64,000 bases of DNA from Bog-473 sp963704355 (lineage in GTDB: Bacteria; Actinomycetota; Acidimicrobiia; Acidimicrobiales; RAAP-2). Numbering within the stretch: the stretch's first letter is position 1; every line of letters begins with the position of its first letter. The notes under the pieces are model-generated. The model searched no databases, was not told where the DNA came from, and was given only the letters and a program-made list of their open reading frames with translations. The position numbers and the translations under genes are program-made. Below are positions 36,585 to 44,898 of this stretch, piece after piece. The stretch spans positions 992,001-1,056,000 of the forward strand of contig OY969891.1 of assembly GCA_963704355.1 (NCBI GenBank). The letters are read 5' to 3'.

Positions 36585-38879
36585 ATGGTTTCCGGGCCAC
36601 GACTCTGCCGCGCCGTCGTTTCGGCGATGGCCGTGGCCGCGACACTCACCTTGCTCGGGTCTGTCGTCCCCGCCGCCACTGCCCAGGCCGGCTGGACCAG
36701 CCAGTTCGTACCGATCTCCACGTCACTCGGGCCGAACGCGACGTTCACGGCCGAATCGTGTCCCGCGGTGGGGCAGTGCGTCGCGGTCGGCGACATCCCG
36801 AACCAGGACCCGAACCCGAACAACCCGTTGTTGACCCAACCGCTCGCCGCCGTCCTGTCGTCCGGGTCCTGGAGTGCAGCCGCTCTGACGACGCCGCCGT
36901 CTCCTCCGCCGACCGGTGCATGGTCCACGTTGACCCTCACCGGGGTCTCGTGCGTGAGCATCGGTGTGTGCACCGCTGTCGGAAACGGGACCATTACGAA
37001 CGCGCCGGCCGGGACGACCGACCAATACGGGATCGCGGAAGTCCTCTCCGGGGGCACCTGGACGGTCACGGCGCTGACACCTCCCCCGGGCGCCACCATC
37101 GTGTCGATGACGGGGGTCTCGTGCACCGCGGCGACATCGTGCGTTGCCGTCGGGAGTGGCACTGTCTCGAAAAAGAGCGCGATCTTCGCCTATTCACTGG
37201 TCGGAGCCCCCCCGTGGACGGCGCCGCAGGTACTGACCAACATCGCCCCGACGTACCGCACGGCGTCTCTCAATGCCGTTTCGTGCGTGTCGAGCTCTGA
37301 CTGCGTCGCGGTGGGCTCCTACTTCGGGACGGTCGCCCTCCAACACCCTCTTGTCGAGCAACTGAGTGGTGCGACGTGGACCTCGAACTCGACGCTTCCC
37401 GTGCCGACGACGGCGGTGAGCGCAACGCTGACCGGAGTGTCCTGCGCGGCGACAACCTCGTGCCAGGCGGTGGGATCCTTCACCGCTTCCACGGGCCCGC
37501 CCCAGGCCTTGGTCGAGACGCTGTCGGGCAACGCCCACTGGGAAGCGGTCGAGCCGTCAACCGGCGAGCCCGGGTCGAATCTTGCCGGAGTCTCCTGCTC
37601 GGGGGTTGCGGCGTGCGCGGCCGTCGGCACCTACCTCGATTCGAACGACCAGGTCCACGCGCTCATCGAGTCAATGGATGCGACGGGTTGGACTCCAACC
37701 ACCGGGATCGACCCGCCGAATGGGACGGGTGCGGGCTTGACCGCGGTGTCGTGTCCCCAGGGCGCGTGCGTCGCCGTGGGCGACGCCACCACGGCGGGAG
37801 GGATCGCACCCTTTGCGTCGGTCGAGGCCCTCCCGGATACGACGCAATTCGTGGTGACCGCCCCCGCGACCGCAACGGCGGGGTCGCCGGTGACGTTCAC
37901 GGTCCTGGCCCTCACGGCGGGAGGCAATCCGGCGACGGACTACAGCGGAACGGTCATGTTCACCTCGACCGACCCGTTTGCCACCTTGCCGGCGCCCGCC
38001 ACGCTGACCAACGGGTCCGGAACGTTCACCGCGACCTTCGGCACTTCGGGGTCGCAGACGATTACCGCGACCGATTCCGTCTTCACCTATATTCTCGGGA
38101 CATCGGGCGTCGTCACGGTGGCCGCCGCCCCCCCGAAACCTGCCGCCGGCGCACCGACCATGTCGGGGGGTCGGCTCTTTGCGGGCCTGCCGGACGGGTC
38201 CGGCTACTGGTTGACCAGTGCCACGGGCGGCGTGTTCTCCTACGGCCGCGCCCAGTTCTACGGCTCCCTCGCCGCCATCCACCTGAACCAACCCGTCGTG
38301 GGCATGGCGTCGACGCCGGACGGCGCGGGCTACTGGCTGGTGGCCGCCGACGGCGGCATCTTCTCCTTCGGCGACGCCGGGTTCCACGGTTCGCTCGGGG
38401 CCATCCACCTGAACCAACCCATTGTGGACATGACCTCGACGCCGGCCGGCAGGGGCTACTGGCTGGTGGCGGCCGACGGCGGCGTCTTCTCCTTCGGCGA
38501 CGCCGGGTTCCACGGCTCCCTCGGCGCCATCCACCTGAACCAACCCGTCGTCGGCATGGCGTCGACGCCCGACGGCGGGGGCTACTGGCTGGTGGCCTCC
38601 GACGGTGGCATCTTCTCTTTCGGCGACGCCCAGTTCCACAGCTCGCTCGGGAACATCGTGCTGAACGAACCGATCGTGGGCATGGCGTCGACCAGCGACG
38701 GCGGCGGCTACTGGTTGGCCGGCTCCGACGGGAGCGTCTTCGCCCTCGGAGACGCTGGGTTCTACGGATCGGAGGGGAGCCGCCTCATCTTGTGGCCGGT
38801 GCTCGGCATCATGGCGAACCCAAAGGGCAACGGGTACAGCCTCGTCGACATGTCGGGCGCCGCGGCTGGGTTCAGCTGA
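36585..38879 (+). CDS. Secreted SC...C-AVG propeller fused to GYWL...GDA repeats
   Basis: From the ATG at 36585 the product is 764 residues (GTG 36561 adds eight). A signal peptide (about 1-34) precedes seven SC...C-AVG repeats (about 45-420), the same unit found 14 times in the gene at 27498, consistent with one seven-bladed propeller. An Ig-like domain (about 425-515; VVTAPATATAGSPVTFTVLA) follows. The C-terminal third has five full repeats and a start of a sixth, of the form GYWLVAADGGIFSFGDAGF then LNQPVVGMASTPDG. The latter repeat is, to my knowledge, typical of Acidimicrobiia exported proteins. No catalytic domain is seen; it is probably a surface binding protein. Its stop is three bases from that of the convergent gene. 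Confidence 0.75.
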   Translation: MVSGPRLCRAVVSAMAVAATLTLLGSVVPAATAQAGWTSQFVPISTSLGPNATFTAESCPAVGQCVAVGDIPNQDPNPNNPLLTQPLAAVLSSGSWSAAALTTPPSPPPTGAWSTLTLTGVSCVSIGVCTAVGNGTITNAPAGTTDQYGIAEVLSGGTWTVTALTPPPGATIVSMTGVSCTAATSCVAVGSGTVSKKSAIFAYSLVGAPPWTAPQVLTNIAPTYRTASLNAVSCVSSSDCVAVGSYFGTVALQHPLVEQLSGATWTSNSTLPVPTTAVSATLTGVSCAATTSCQAVGSFTASTGPPQALVETLSGNAHWEAVEPSTGEPGSNLAGVSCSGVAACAAVGTYLDSNDQVHALIESMDATGWTPTTGIDPPNGTGAGLTAVSCPQGACVAVGDATTAGGIAPFASVEALPDTTQFVVTAPATATAGSPVTFTVLALTAGGNPATDYSGTVMFTSTDPFATLPAPATLTNGSGTFTATFGTSGSQTITATDSVFTYILGTSGVVTVAAAPPKPAAGAPTMSGGRLFAGLPDGSGYWLTSATGGVFSYGRAQFYGSLAAIHLNQPVVGMASTPDGAGYWLVAADGGIFSFGDAGFHGSLGAIHLNQPIVDMTSTPAGRGYWLVAADGGVFSFGDAGFHGSLGAIHLNQPVVGMASTPDGGGYWLVASDGGIFSFGDAQFHSSLGNIVLNEPIVGMASTSDGGGYWLAGSDGSVFALGDAGFYGSEGSRLILWPVLGIMANPKGNGYSLVDMSGAAAGFS
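38205..38795 (+). repeat. Near-identical tandem repeats inside the GYWL repeat protein gene
   Basis: Five units of about 120 bp encode the GYWL...GDA blades. Units two to four are almost identical at DNA level (for example the repeated block GCCATCCACCTGAACCAACC), which favours recent unit duplication or gene conversion within the gene. Confidence 0.75.
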
Positions 38880-38882
38880 GGA

Positions 38883-39920
38883 TCACCCCTGGCTCGCCAC
38901 CTCGATGGCGCCGGGGTTGGCCACGGCGACGAGCGGGCCGAGGCTCGTGACCGAGAGCTGGCGTGCCGGCCCGGCGAGCGCAGCGTGGCCGTCGACGCGG
39001 AGACCGCGTACTGCGGACACGGTGTTGGCCTGACCGTCGGCCACCCAGACGGTCGATCCGTCGACGGCCACCGTCACCGGGTCGGGCCCGGTGCGGACGG
39101 ACCCGGTCGCCGCAAGGGTCTGTGGGTCGACCGTCACCACCGACCCGCGCTGGGCGACCGCCACCCACACGCGGCCTTCACCGACGGCGACACCGAGCGG
39201 GATGTTGCCGACCCGCGTCGACGCTTCGCCGGTGATCGATCCGCCGGCGCTGAGGCTGAGGCGGCTGAGCCGGTCGGTCAGGCCCGAGACCCACAACGCG
39301 CCGTAGCCGGCCGCAATGCGCACGGCACCGGCGGCCACGGCCTTGGTCACGGCGACGGTGCCCCGCGCCGGGTCGATCCCGGTGACGGTCCCGGCGTCCA
39401 CGCTCGCCACCCAGACGCGGTTCGTGGTTGCGGCGAGGTTGGTGGGACCGGCGCCCACCGCGATGGTGCGCAGAAGCCTCATCGACCCCGGAGCGACCTC
39501 CTCGACGGTGTTGGTGACCATGGACGAGACCCAGAGCTTCCCGAAGGCGGCGAGGACGCCGATGGGCCGTCCCGGCACGTGCAGCGACGCGAGCGTGTGC
39601 CCGTTGTCCGGGTCGACCTCGAGGAGTTCGTCGGCGACGTCGTTGGTGTACCAGAGGGAGCCGAAGCCCCCGGTCACCGCCGAGACGGCGCGGGCCCGTA
39701 GCAGCGTCCGCACGTGCACCGCGTGGCCCGGCGCGGGCGTCCCCGAGGTCGCGACGACGGTTGCGACGGCCGCGCCGGCCAGCACGACCGTGAGTGCACC
39801 TGCGGCGAGCCAGATCTTGGTGGACGACGGCCGCCCTTTGCGCCGCGACGCCTCGTGCCGGCGGGCCCCCGCCCGCTGCGCCTCCCGGCGTCGTTCCTTG
39901 GCGCTGGGCTGGTCGGGCAC
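38883..39920 (-). CDS. Membrane-anchored YVTN/Vgb-like beta-propeller protein
   Basis: From GTG 39920 the product is 345 residues. It has a short, very basic cytoplasmic N-terminus (KERRREAQRAGARRHEASRR), one membrane helix (about 35-57) and an extracytoplasmic propeller. The propeller has repeats of about 42 residues, such as GFGSLWYTNDVADELLEVDP, GKLWVSSMVTNTVEEVAPG and STVWVADGQANTVSAV. The fold resembles Vgb/YVTN seven-bladed proteins. No lyase residues could be confirmed, so it is best described as a propeller of unknown role. It lies 49 bp downstream of the epimerase gene and may be transcribed with ccr and the epimerase. Upstream in-frame starts overlap the epimerase and look wrong. 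Confidence 0.65.
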   Translation of the reverse strand: MPDQPSAKERRREAQRAGARRHEASRRKGRPSSTKIWLAAGALTVVLAGAAVATVVATSGTPAPGHAVHVRTLLRARAVSAVTGGFGSLWYTNDVADELLEVDPDNGHTLASLHVPGRPIGVLAAFGKLWVSSMVTNTVEEVAPGSMRLLRTIAVGAGPTNLAATTNRVWVASVDAGTVTGIDPARGTVAVTKAVAAGAVRIAAGYGALWVSGLTDRLSRLSLSAGGSITGEASTRVGNIPLGVAVGEGRVWVAVAQRGSVVTVDPQTLAATGSVRTGPDPVTVAVDGSTVWVADGQANTVSAVRGLRVDGHAALAGPARQLSVTSLGPLVAVANPGAIEVASQG

Positions 39921-39969
39921 GGCGAGACGGTAGCCCGCCGGACCCGCGCCGGCAGGACCCGGCGGCCGC

Positions 39970-40380
39970 CTACTCCTGGACGAGCTCGATGAGGGTGCCG
40001 AAGGAAGTCTTCGGGTGTACGAACGCCACCGTCGTTCCGCGCGAACCGGGGCGGGGGACGTCATCGATGACCCGCCCGCCCGCGTCCTTCACCGACTGCA
40101 GCGCGGCCGCGCAGTCGTCGACCCGGTAGCCGACGTGGTGGAGCCCCTCGCCCTTGGAGGCGAGGTACTTGGCCACCGGCGAGTCGTCGCGTATCGGGGT
40201 GAGCAACTGCACGTAGGAGTCGGCCACCTTGAGCAACGCCTCCTCGACACCGTCGGACTCCACCCGCTCGCGGTGGTCGACGGTGGCGCCGAAGACCTCG
40301 CCGTACCAGGCGATGGCCGCCTCCAGGTCGTTGACCGCGATGGCGACGTGGTCGATCTCGGTCAGGAGCTGGTCGCTCAC
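39970..40380 (-). CDS. mce: Ethylmalonyl-CoA/methylmalonyl-CoA epimerase
   Basis: The 136-residue protein belongs to the vicinal-oxygen-chelate fold, with ITEIDHVAIAV-like start (TEIDHVAIAVNDLEAAIAWY), GEGLHHVGYRVDD and a C-terminal metal-site segment ending SFGTLIELVQE. The family interconverts the two C2 epimers of methylmalonyl-CoA and, in the ethylmalonyl-CoA pathway, of ethylmalonyl-CoA. The GTG start at 40380 overlaps the ccr stop by GTGA, so it is translationally coupled to crotonyl-CoA carboxylase/reductase. Ccr makes the epimer that the mutase cannot use, so this placement fits its job exactly. Length and motifs are normal. Confidence 0.9.
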   Translation of the reverse strand: MSDQLLTEIDHVAIAVNDLEAAIAWYGEVFGATVDHRERVESDGVEEALLKVADSYVQLLTPIRDDSPVAKYLASKGEGLHHVGYRVDDCAAALQSVKDAGGRVIDDVPRPGSRGTTVAFVHPKTSFGTLIELVQE

Positions 40381-41717
40381 GCCCCGTGCCTCCGGAACAG
40401 CGTGATGCGGTCCTCGCCGACCTTGGCCCGGAACTCGGGGTCGTCGATGCCGAGCCCCTCGGTGGGCGCCAGGCACAGCACGCCGATCTTGCCCTCGTGC
40501 AGGTTGTGGTCCACCTGGTAGGCCGCCTCGCCGACCTGCTCGAGCGGGTAGACGGCCGAGAGGGGCGGCAAGACCTTGCCGTCGCAGATGAGCTGGTTGG
40601 CGTCCCACGCCTCGCGGTAGTTGGCGAAGTGCGAGCCCTTGATCGTCTTCAACTTCATCCAGAGATGACGGTTGTCGTACTCAATCATGTAGCCCGACGT
40701 CGCGGCGCAGGTCACGATGATCCCGGCGCGCTTGCACACGAAGACGGACGCGCCCATGGTCTGACGGCCTGGGTGCTCGAAGACGATGTGGGGTTCGCCA
40801 CCGACGAGCGCGCGGATGTCCTTGCCGAGGCGGCGCCATTCCGACTCGTCCTGGGTGTGCTCGTCGGCCCAGAAGCGATAGTTCGCCGCCTTGCGGTCGA
40901 TGACCGCCTCCACCCCGAGGTCGTTGAGCAGCTTCACCTTCTCGGGTGACGAGACGACGCCGATCGGCGTGCCGCCCCCGTTGAGCACGTGCTGGACGGC
41001 GTAGCTGCCGAGCCCGCCGCTGGCGCCCCACACGAGCACCTTGTCGCCCTGGGTCATGCGCGCCCCGTTGGGCGAGACGAGCATGCGGTACGAGGTCGAG
41101 TTGCACAGCGCGTTGACGGCTGCCTCCTCCCAGCTGAGGTGCGCGGGCTTCGGCATCAGCTGGTTGGCCTTGACCACGGTGAGGTCGGCCAGGCCGCCGA
41201 AGTTGGTCTCGAAGCCCCAGATGCGCTGGTTGGCGGCGAGCATGGAGTCGTCGTGGGCCGAGGGGTCCTGGTCGTCGACGTAGTTGCAGTGGACGGTGAC
41301 CTTGTCGCCGGTCTTCCAGTTGCGCACGGCCGACCCCGTGCGCAGGACCACGCCCGCCGCGTCCGATCCGACGACCTGATAGTCGAGCGCGTGACGGGCC
41401 GCCCACGGGCCCTCCTTGGCCAGGCGGTCGAGGAAGGCGAACGTCGGGAGGGGCTCGAAGATGGAGGTCCAGACCGTGTTGAAGTTGATGGAGGAGGCCA
41501 TCACGGCCACGTACGCCTCGTCGGGGGCCAGCTCGGGGAGCGGGACCTCCTCGACGTGGAGGGACAGGCGGGGGTCCTTGTCCGAGGACTCCAGGCCCTC
41601 GAACATGTCCACCTCGCTCCGCTTGACCAGGGCGGCCCGGTAGTGATCGGGCATGGGGAGTCCGGCCAGCTCATCGGCGGGCGCGCCGGCCAGGGCTGCA
41701 CTCAGGATGTCGCTCAT
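40377..41717 (-). CDS. ccr: Crotonyl-CoA carboxylase/reductase
   Basis: The 446-residue enzyme of the medium-chain dehydrogenase family reductively carboxylates crotonyl-CoA with NADPH and CO2 to ethylmalonyl-CoA, the hallmark step of the ethylmalonyl-CoA pathway. Visible features are SSINFNTVWTSIFEP (the Asn of the CO2 pocket), WGFETNFGGL (the Phe-Glu pair) and the NADPH loop VWGASGGLGSYAVQHV. YDNRHLWMKLKTIKGSHFAN towards the C-terminus holds a His expected in the pocket. These residues mark a carboxylating enzyme rather than a plain enoyl reductase. The ATG at 41717 faces away from the thiolase gene, and the stop overlaps the epimerase start. In some actinomycetes the same product feeds polyketide extender units; no such genes are nearby. 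Confidence 0.93.
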   Translation of the reverse strand: MSDILSAALAGAPADELAGLPMPDHYRAALVKRSEVDMFEGLESSDKDPRLSLHVEEVPLPELAPDEAYVAVMASSINFNTVWTSIFEPLPTFAFLDRLAKEGPWAARHALDYQVVGSDAAGVVLRTGSAVRNWKTGDKVTVHCNYVDDQDPSAHDDSMLAANQRIWGFETNFGGLADLTVVKANQLMPKPAHLSWEEAAVNALCNSTSYRMLVSPNGARMTQGDKVLVWGASGGLGSYAVQHVLNGGGTPIGVVSSPEKVKLLNDLGVEAVIDRKAANYRFWADEHTQDESEWRRLGKDIRALVGGEPHIVFEHPGRQTMGASVFVCKRAGIIVTCAATSGYMIEYDNRHLWMKLKTIKGSHFANYREAWDANQLICDGKVLPPLSAVYPLEQVGEAAYQVDHNLHEGKIGVLCLAPTEGLGIDDPEFRAKVGEDRITLFRRHGA

Positions 41718-41746
41718 GTGACCCGACGATAGTGGGCCGGTACGAT
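41718..41746 (+). promoter_or_regulatory. Candidate promoter of the thiolase gene
   Basis: GTGACC at 41718-41723 and TACGAT at 41741-41746 are separated by 17 bases, a sigma70-like arrangement about 50 bases before the thiolase ATG. The 78-bp gap is shared with the divergent ccr gene. Confidence 0.4.
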
Positions 41747-41795
41747 GTGGTTTCCGACCGGTAACCAGACCGGCGGGAATGCGGAGGTGCTGGGA

Positions 41796-42980
41796 ATGGC
41801 TGAGGCCGTCATCGTCGCCGGGGCACGGACCCCTGTCGGGAAGCTGTCGGGGGCGCTCGCCGGCTTCACGGCCATGGACCTCGGCGGCTTCGCGATCGCG
41901 GAGGCGCTGTCCCGATCCGGCGTGTTGCCCGACCAGGTCGACTACGTCCTCATGGGCCAGGTCATCGGGGCCGGCCAGGGTCAGATCACGGCCCGCCAGG
42001 CGGCGGTCAAGGGCGGTGTCCCCATGACGGTGCCCGCCAACACCATCAACAAGGTCTGCCTCTCGGGTCTCAACACCATCTACCTGGCCGACCAGATGAT
42101 CCGCGCCGGCGAGGCGGAGATCGTCGTGGCCGGGGGCATGGAGTCGATGACCCAGGCGCCCCACCTCTTGCCGGGGGCCCGCGCCGGGTTCCGTCTCGGG
42201 GACGCCACGCTGGTCGACTCCATGATGTACGACGGCCTCACCGACGCGTTCGACCAGATCGCCATGGGCCTCTCCACCGAGCAGCACAACCAGAAGTCGG
42301 CTCAGGTCACGCGCGAGCGACAGGACGCGTTCGCCGCGGCCAGCCACGAGAAGGCTGCCGCCGCGGCCAAGGACGGCCGCCTGGCCGAGGAGATCGTCCC
42401 GGTGCACGTGCCCCAGCGCAAGGGCGACCCGCTCCTCGTCGACACAGACGAAGGGGTGCGCCCAGGCACGACGGCGGAGTCGCTGGGCGGCCTCCGGCCG
42501 GCCTTCGACAAGAACGGGACCATCACCGCCGGGAACTCGTCGCAGATCTCGGACGGCGGCGCCGCCGTCATCGTCATGTCGGCCGACATGGCCAAGGAAC
42601 TGGGTGTGACGCCCCTCGGTCAGCTCGTCGGCTACGGCATGGTGGCCGGGCCCGACAACTCGCTGCTGACCCAGCCGTCGCGGGCGATCCTGAAGGCGGC
42701 CGGCAAGGCCGGCCTCGACCTCGGCGCCATCGACCTCTTCGAGATCAACGAAGCTTTCGCCGCGGTCGGCCTGGCCTCGGTGGACGACCTCGGCATCGAC
42801 GAGGGCAAGGTCAACGTGAACGGCGGCGCCATCGCGCTCGGCCACCCGGTCGGCATGTCGGGCACCCGCTTGGCCCTGACCGCGCTGCTCGAGCTGCGGC
42901 GCCGGGGCGCGTCGACGGCGGCCGTGGCGCTCTGCGGCGGCGGCGGCCAGGGCGACGCCGCCATTCTGCGCGCGCTCTGA
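41796..42980 (+). CDS. phaA: Acetyl-CoA acetyltransferase (thiolase)
   Basis: The 394-residue thiolase condenses two acetyl-CoA to acetoacetyl-CoA (or the reverse). It carries all catalytic elements: the acylated Cys88 in NKVCLSGLNT, His350 in ALGHPVGMSGTR and Cys380 in LCGGGGQGDAA. The start at ATG 41796 has GGAGGT at 41783-41788 with seven bases of spacing. It is divergent from ccr, and with the hydroxyacyl-CoA dehydrogenase at 47372 it supplies the C4 precursor of crotonyl-CoA, so it probably serves the ethylmalonyl-CoA route. Other roles (fatty-acid degradation, polyhydroxybutyrate) cannot be excluded; no PHB synthase is in the window. Confidence 0.9.
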   Translation: MAEAVIVAGARTPVGKLSGALAGFTAMDLGGFAIAEALSRSGVLPDQVDYVLMGQVIGAGQGQITARQAAVKGGVPMTVPANTINKVCLSGLNTIYLADQMIRAGEAEIVVAGGMESMTQAPHLLPGARAGFRLGDATLVDSMMYDGLTDAFDQIAMGLSTEQHNQKSAQVTRERQDAFAAASHEKAAAAAKDGRLAEEIVPVHVPQRKGDPLLVDTDEGVRPGTTAESLGGLRPAFDKNGTITAGNSSQISDGGAAVIVMSADMAKELGVTPLGQLVGYGMVAGPDNSLLTQPSRAILKAAGKAGLDLGAIDLFEINEAFAAVGLASVDDLGIDEGKVNVNGGAIALGHPVGMSGTRLALTALLELRRRGASTAAVALCGGGGQGDAAILRAL

Positions 42981-43002
42981 GTCGCGCCAGCTCCGACCGC
43001 GC

Positions 43003-43569
43003 TCAGTAGGGCGGGGTCAGCAAGGCGACCAGCTTCGCCGCCTCGAAGTCGGCGTCGGCCCACCGGTGGCCCTTGAACGTGTACACCCCGAGCGCGCAAG
43101 TCGGAAAGCCGCGCCGCTCGACCAGCGACAGGCTCTTCTTGTCCCGCGGCGCCAGCAGGTCCCGGGAGAGGGCCTGTGCCGTCGGGTTGTGGCCCACCAC
43201 CATGGCCGCCTCGGCGTCGTCGTCCAGCGCCTGCACGAGGGCGAGCACCTCGAACGGCTCCGCCCCGTAGAGCTCGTCGTCGAAGCGGAGGGCCGGCGCC
43301 TCGCGCATGGTGGCCAGGACGAGCTCGGCCGTGGCCATGGTCCGCGCCGCGGGCGAGACCAGCGCGACGGCCGGCCGCGGCACGGTCTTGAGCTCGGGCC
43401 CCAGGCCCGCGCCCTCGCCGGCGAAGAGCCGTCCCAACGCGGTGGCGTCGCGGCGGCCCCGCGGCGCGAGCACCCGGTCGAAGTCCGTGCCCTCCGGGGG
43501 CGGGTCGGCCACCGTCTTCGCGTGTCGCAGGAGCCACAACGTGCGCCCCTTCGGCGCTTTTGGTGCCAT
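43003..43569 (-). CDS. SixA-like histidine phosphatase
   Basis: The 188-residue product has the phosphoglycerate-mutase-like phosphatase motif LWLLRHAKTVAD near the N-terminus (about 10-20), VSPAARTMATAELVL, and the second catalytic His in MVVGHNPTAQ. It is of the short SixA type, which removes phosphate from phosphohistidine or small phosphate esters in the cytoplasm. The ATG at 43569 overlaps the aspartate kinase stop by one base, so the two may be co-translated, though a functional link is not obvious. Confidence 0.8.
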   Translation of the reverse strand: MAPKAPKGRTLWLLRHAKTVADPPPEGTDFDRVLAPRGRRDATALGRLFAGEGAGLGPELKTVPRPAVALVSPAARTMATAELVLATMREAPALRFDDELYGAEPFEVLALVQALDDDAEAAMVVGHNPTAQALSRDLLAPRDKKSLSLVERRGFPTCALGVYTFKGHRWADADFEAAKLVALLTPPY

Positions 43570-44779
43570 CACCCGAGGGCGAACGCGGCGTGGAGCGTGC
43601 GCACCGCCCGCTCCACGTCGGCCTCCGCCACGATGCACGACGTCCGGATCGTCGACGTCGAGATCATGTCGATGTTGATCTTCTCGTTGGCCAGCGTCTC
43701 GAACATGGTGGCGGCGATGCCAGGGTGCGACTTCATGCCGACCCCGATGAGCGAGACGCGGGCCACGTCGGCGTCGGACGTCACGCCCGACGCCCCGAGC
43801 TCGTCGGCGTGCGCCTGGGCCGTCTCCACCGCCACGGCGAGGTCCGCGTTGGGGACGGTGAACGAGATGTCCGTCGTCCCGTGGACGGACGTGTTCTGCA
43901 CGATCATGTCCACGTTGATCGACTTGTCGGCGAGGGCCCGGAAGAGCCGGGCCGCCACGCCCGGTCGGTCGGGCACCCCGCTGACGGTGACCTTGGCCTC
44001 CGAGGTGTCGTGGGTCACCGCGGTGACGACGGCTTCCTCCATGTCTGCATCCTCCTCCACCACCCAGGTGCCGGGCTCCCAGGTGAAGCTGCTGCGCACG
44101 TGCAGCGGGACATTGTGGTTGCGGGCGAACTCGACGGCGCGCAGCATCAGCACGCGGCCGCCGGTCGCCGCCATCTCGAGCATCTCGTCGAAGGCGATCC
44201 GGTTGAGGCGGTGCGCCTCGGGGACGAGGCGCGGGTCGGCGGTGAAGACGCCGGTGACGTCGGTGTAGATCTCGCAGACGTCGGCCTCGAGGACGGCGGC
44301 CAGCGCGACCGCGGTGGCGTCCGACCCGCCCCGTCCGAGCGTCGTGATCTCGCGCGCGGCCGAGACGCCCTGGAAGCCCGCCACGACGGGGACCTTGCCG
44401 GCGGCCAGTGCCTCGCGCAGGCGGTCGCCCCTCACCTCGAGGATCTTGGCCCGGGTGTGGTCGTTGTCGGTGATGATGCCGACCTGGCTCCCGGTGAACG
44501 AGGCCGCCTCGACCCCGAGGTCCGCCAGGGCCATCACGAGGAGCGACATGGAGATGCGTTCCCCGGTGCTGACGAGCATGTCGTACTCCCGGGGTGGCTG
44601 GGTCGTGCTCACCGAGTTGGCCAGGTGGATCAGCTCGTCGGTCGTCTTCCCCATGGCGCTGACGACCGCGACCACGTCGGAACCCTGCCGCGAGGTCGCG
44701 CGATGTGGTCGGCCACGGCGCGGATCCGGTCGGCGTCGCCAACCGAGGTACCCCCGAATTTCTGGACGACCAGCGGCAT
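43569..44779 (-). CDS. lysC: Aspartate kinase, interrupted by a one-base frameshift
   Basis: The enzyme phosphorylates aspartate, the first step towards lysine, threonine, methionine and diaminopimelate. From ATG 44779 the frame reads MPLVVQKFGGTSVGDADRIR (kinase motif), and after about 44700 the protein continues in another frame from QGSDVVAVVSAMGKTTDELI to two C-terminal ACT domains (VSGVPDRPGVAARLF, GVGMKSHPGIAATMFE). One base is missing in the stretch 44695-44704. Restoring it gives ARTSRQGSDVV and a continuous protein of 403 residues, a normal length. Because the gene is normally essential and everything else is intact, a sequencing error is more likely than real loss, unless a second copy exists. 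The SixA-like gene follows with one base of overlap. Confidence 0.85.
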
Positions 44780-44898
44780 CCGGACGAGGCTACAGGGGCT
44801 GACCTGGGCCGGCGGCCGGCGACGTCCAGCCCCCCGAGCGGCCGGAGCCCCGGGCCGCGACCGGAGGCCCCCGCGGGGATTGGGTAGGGTCTGCGCCC

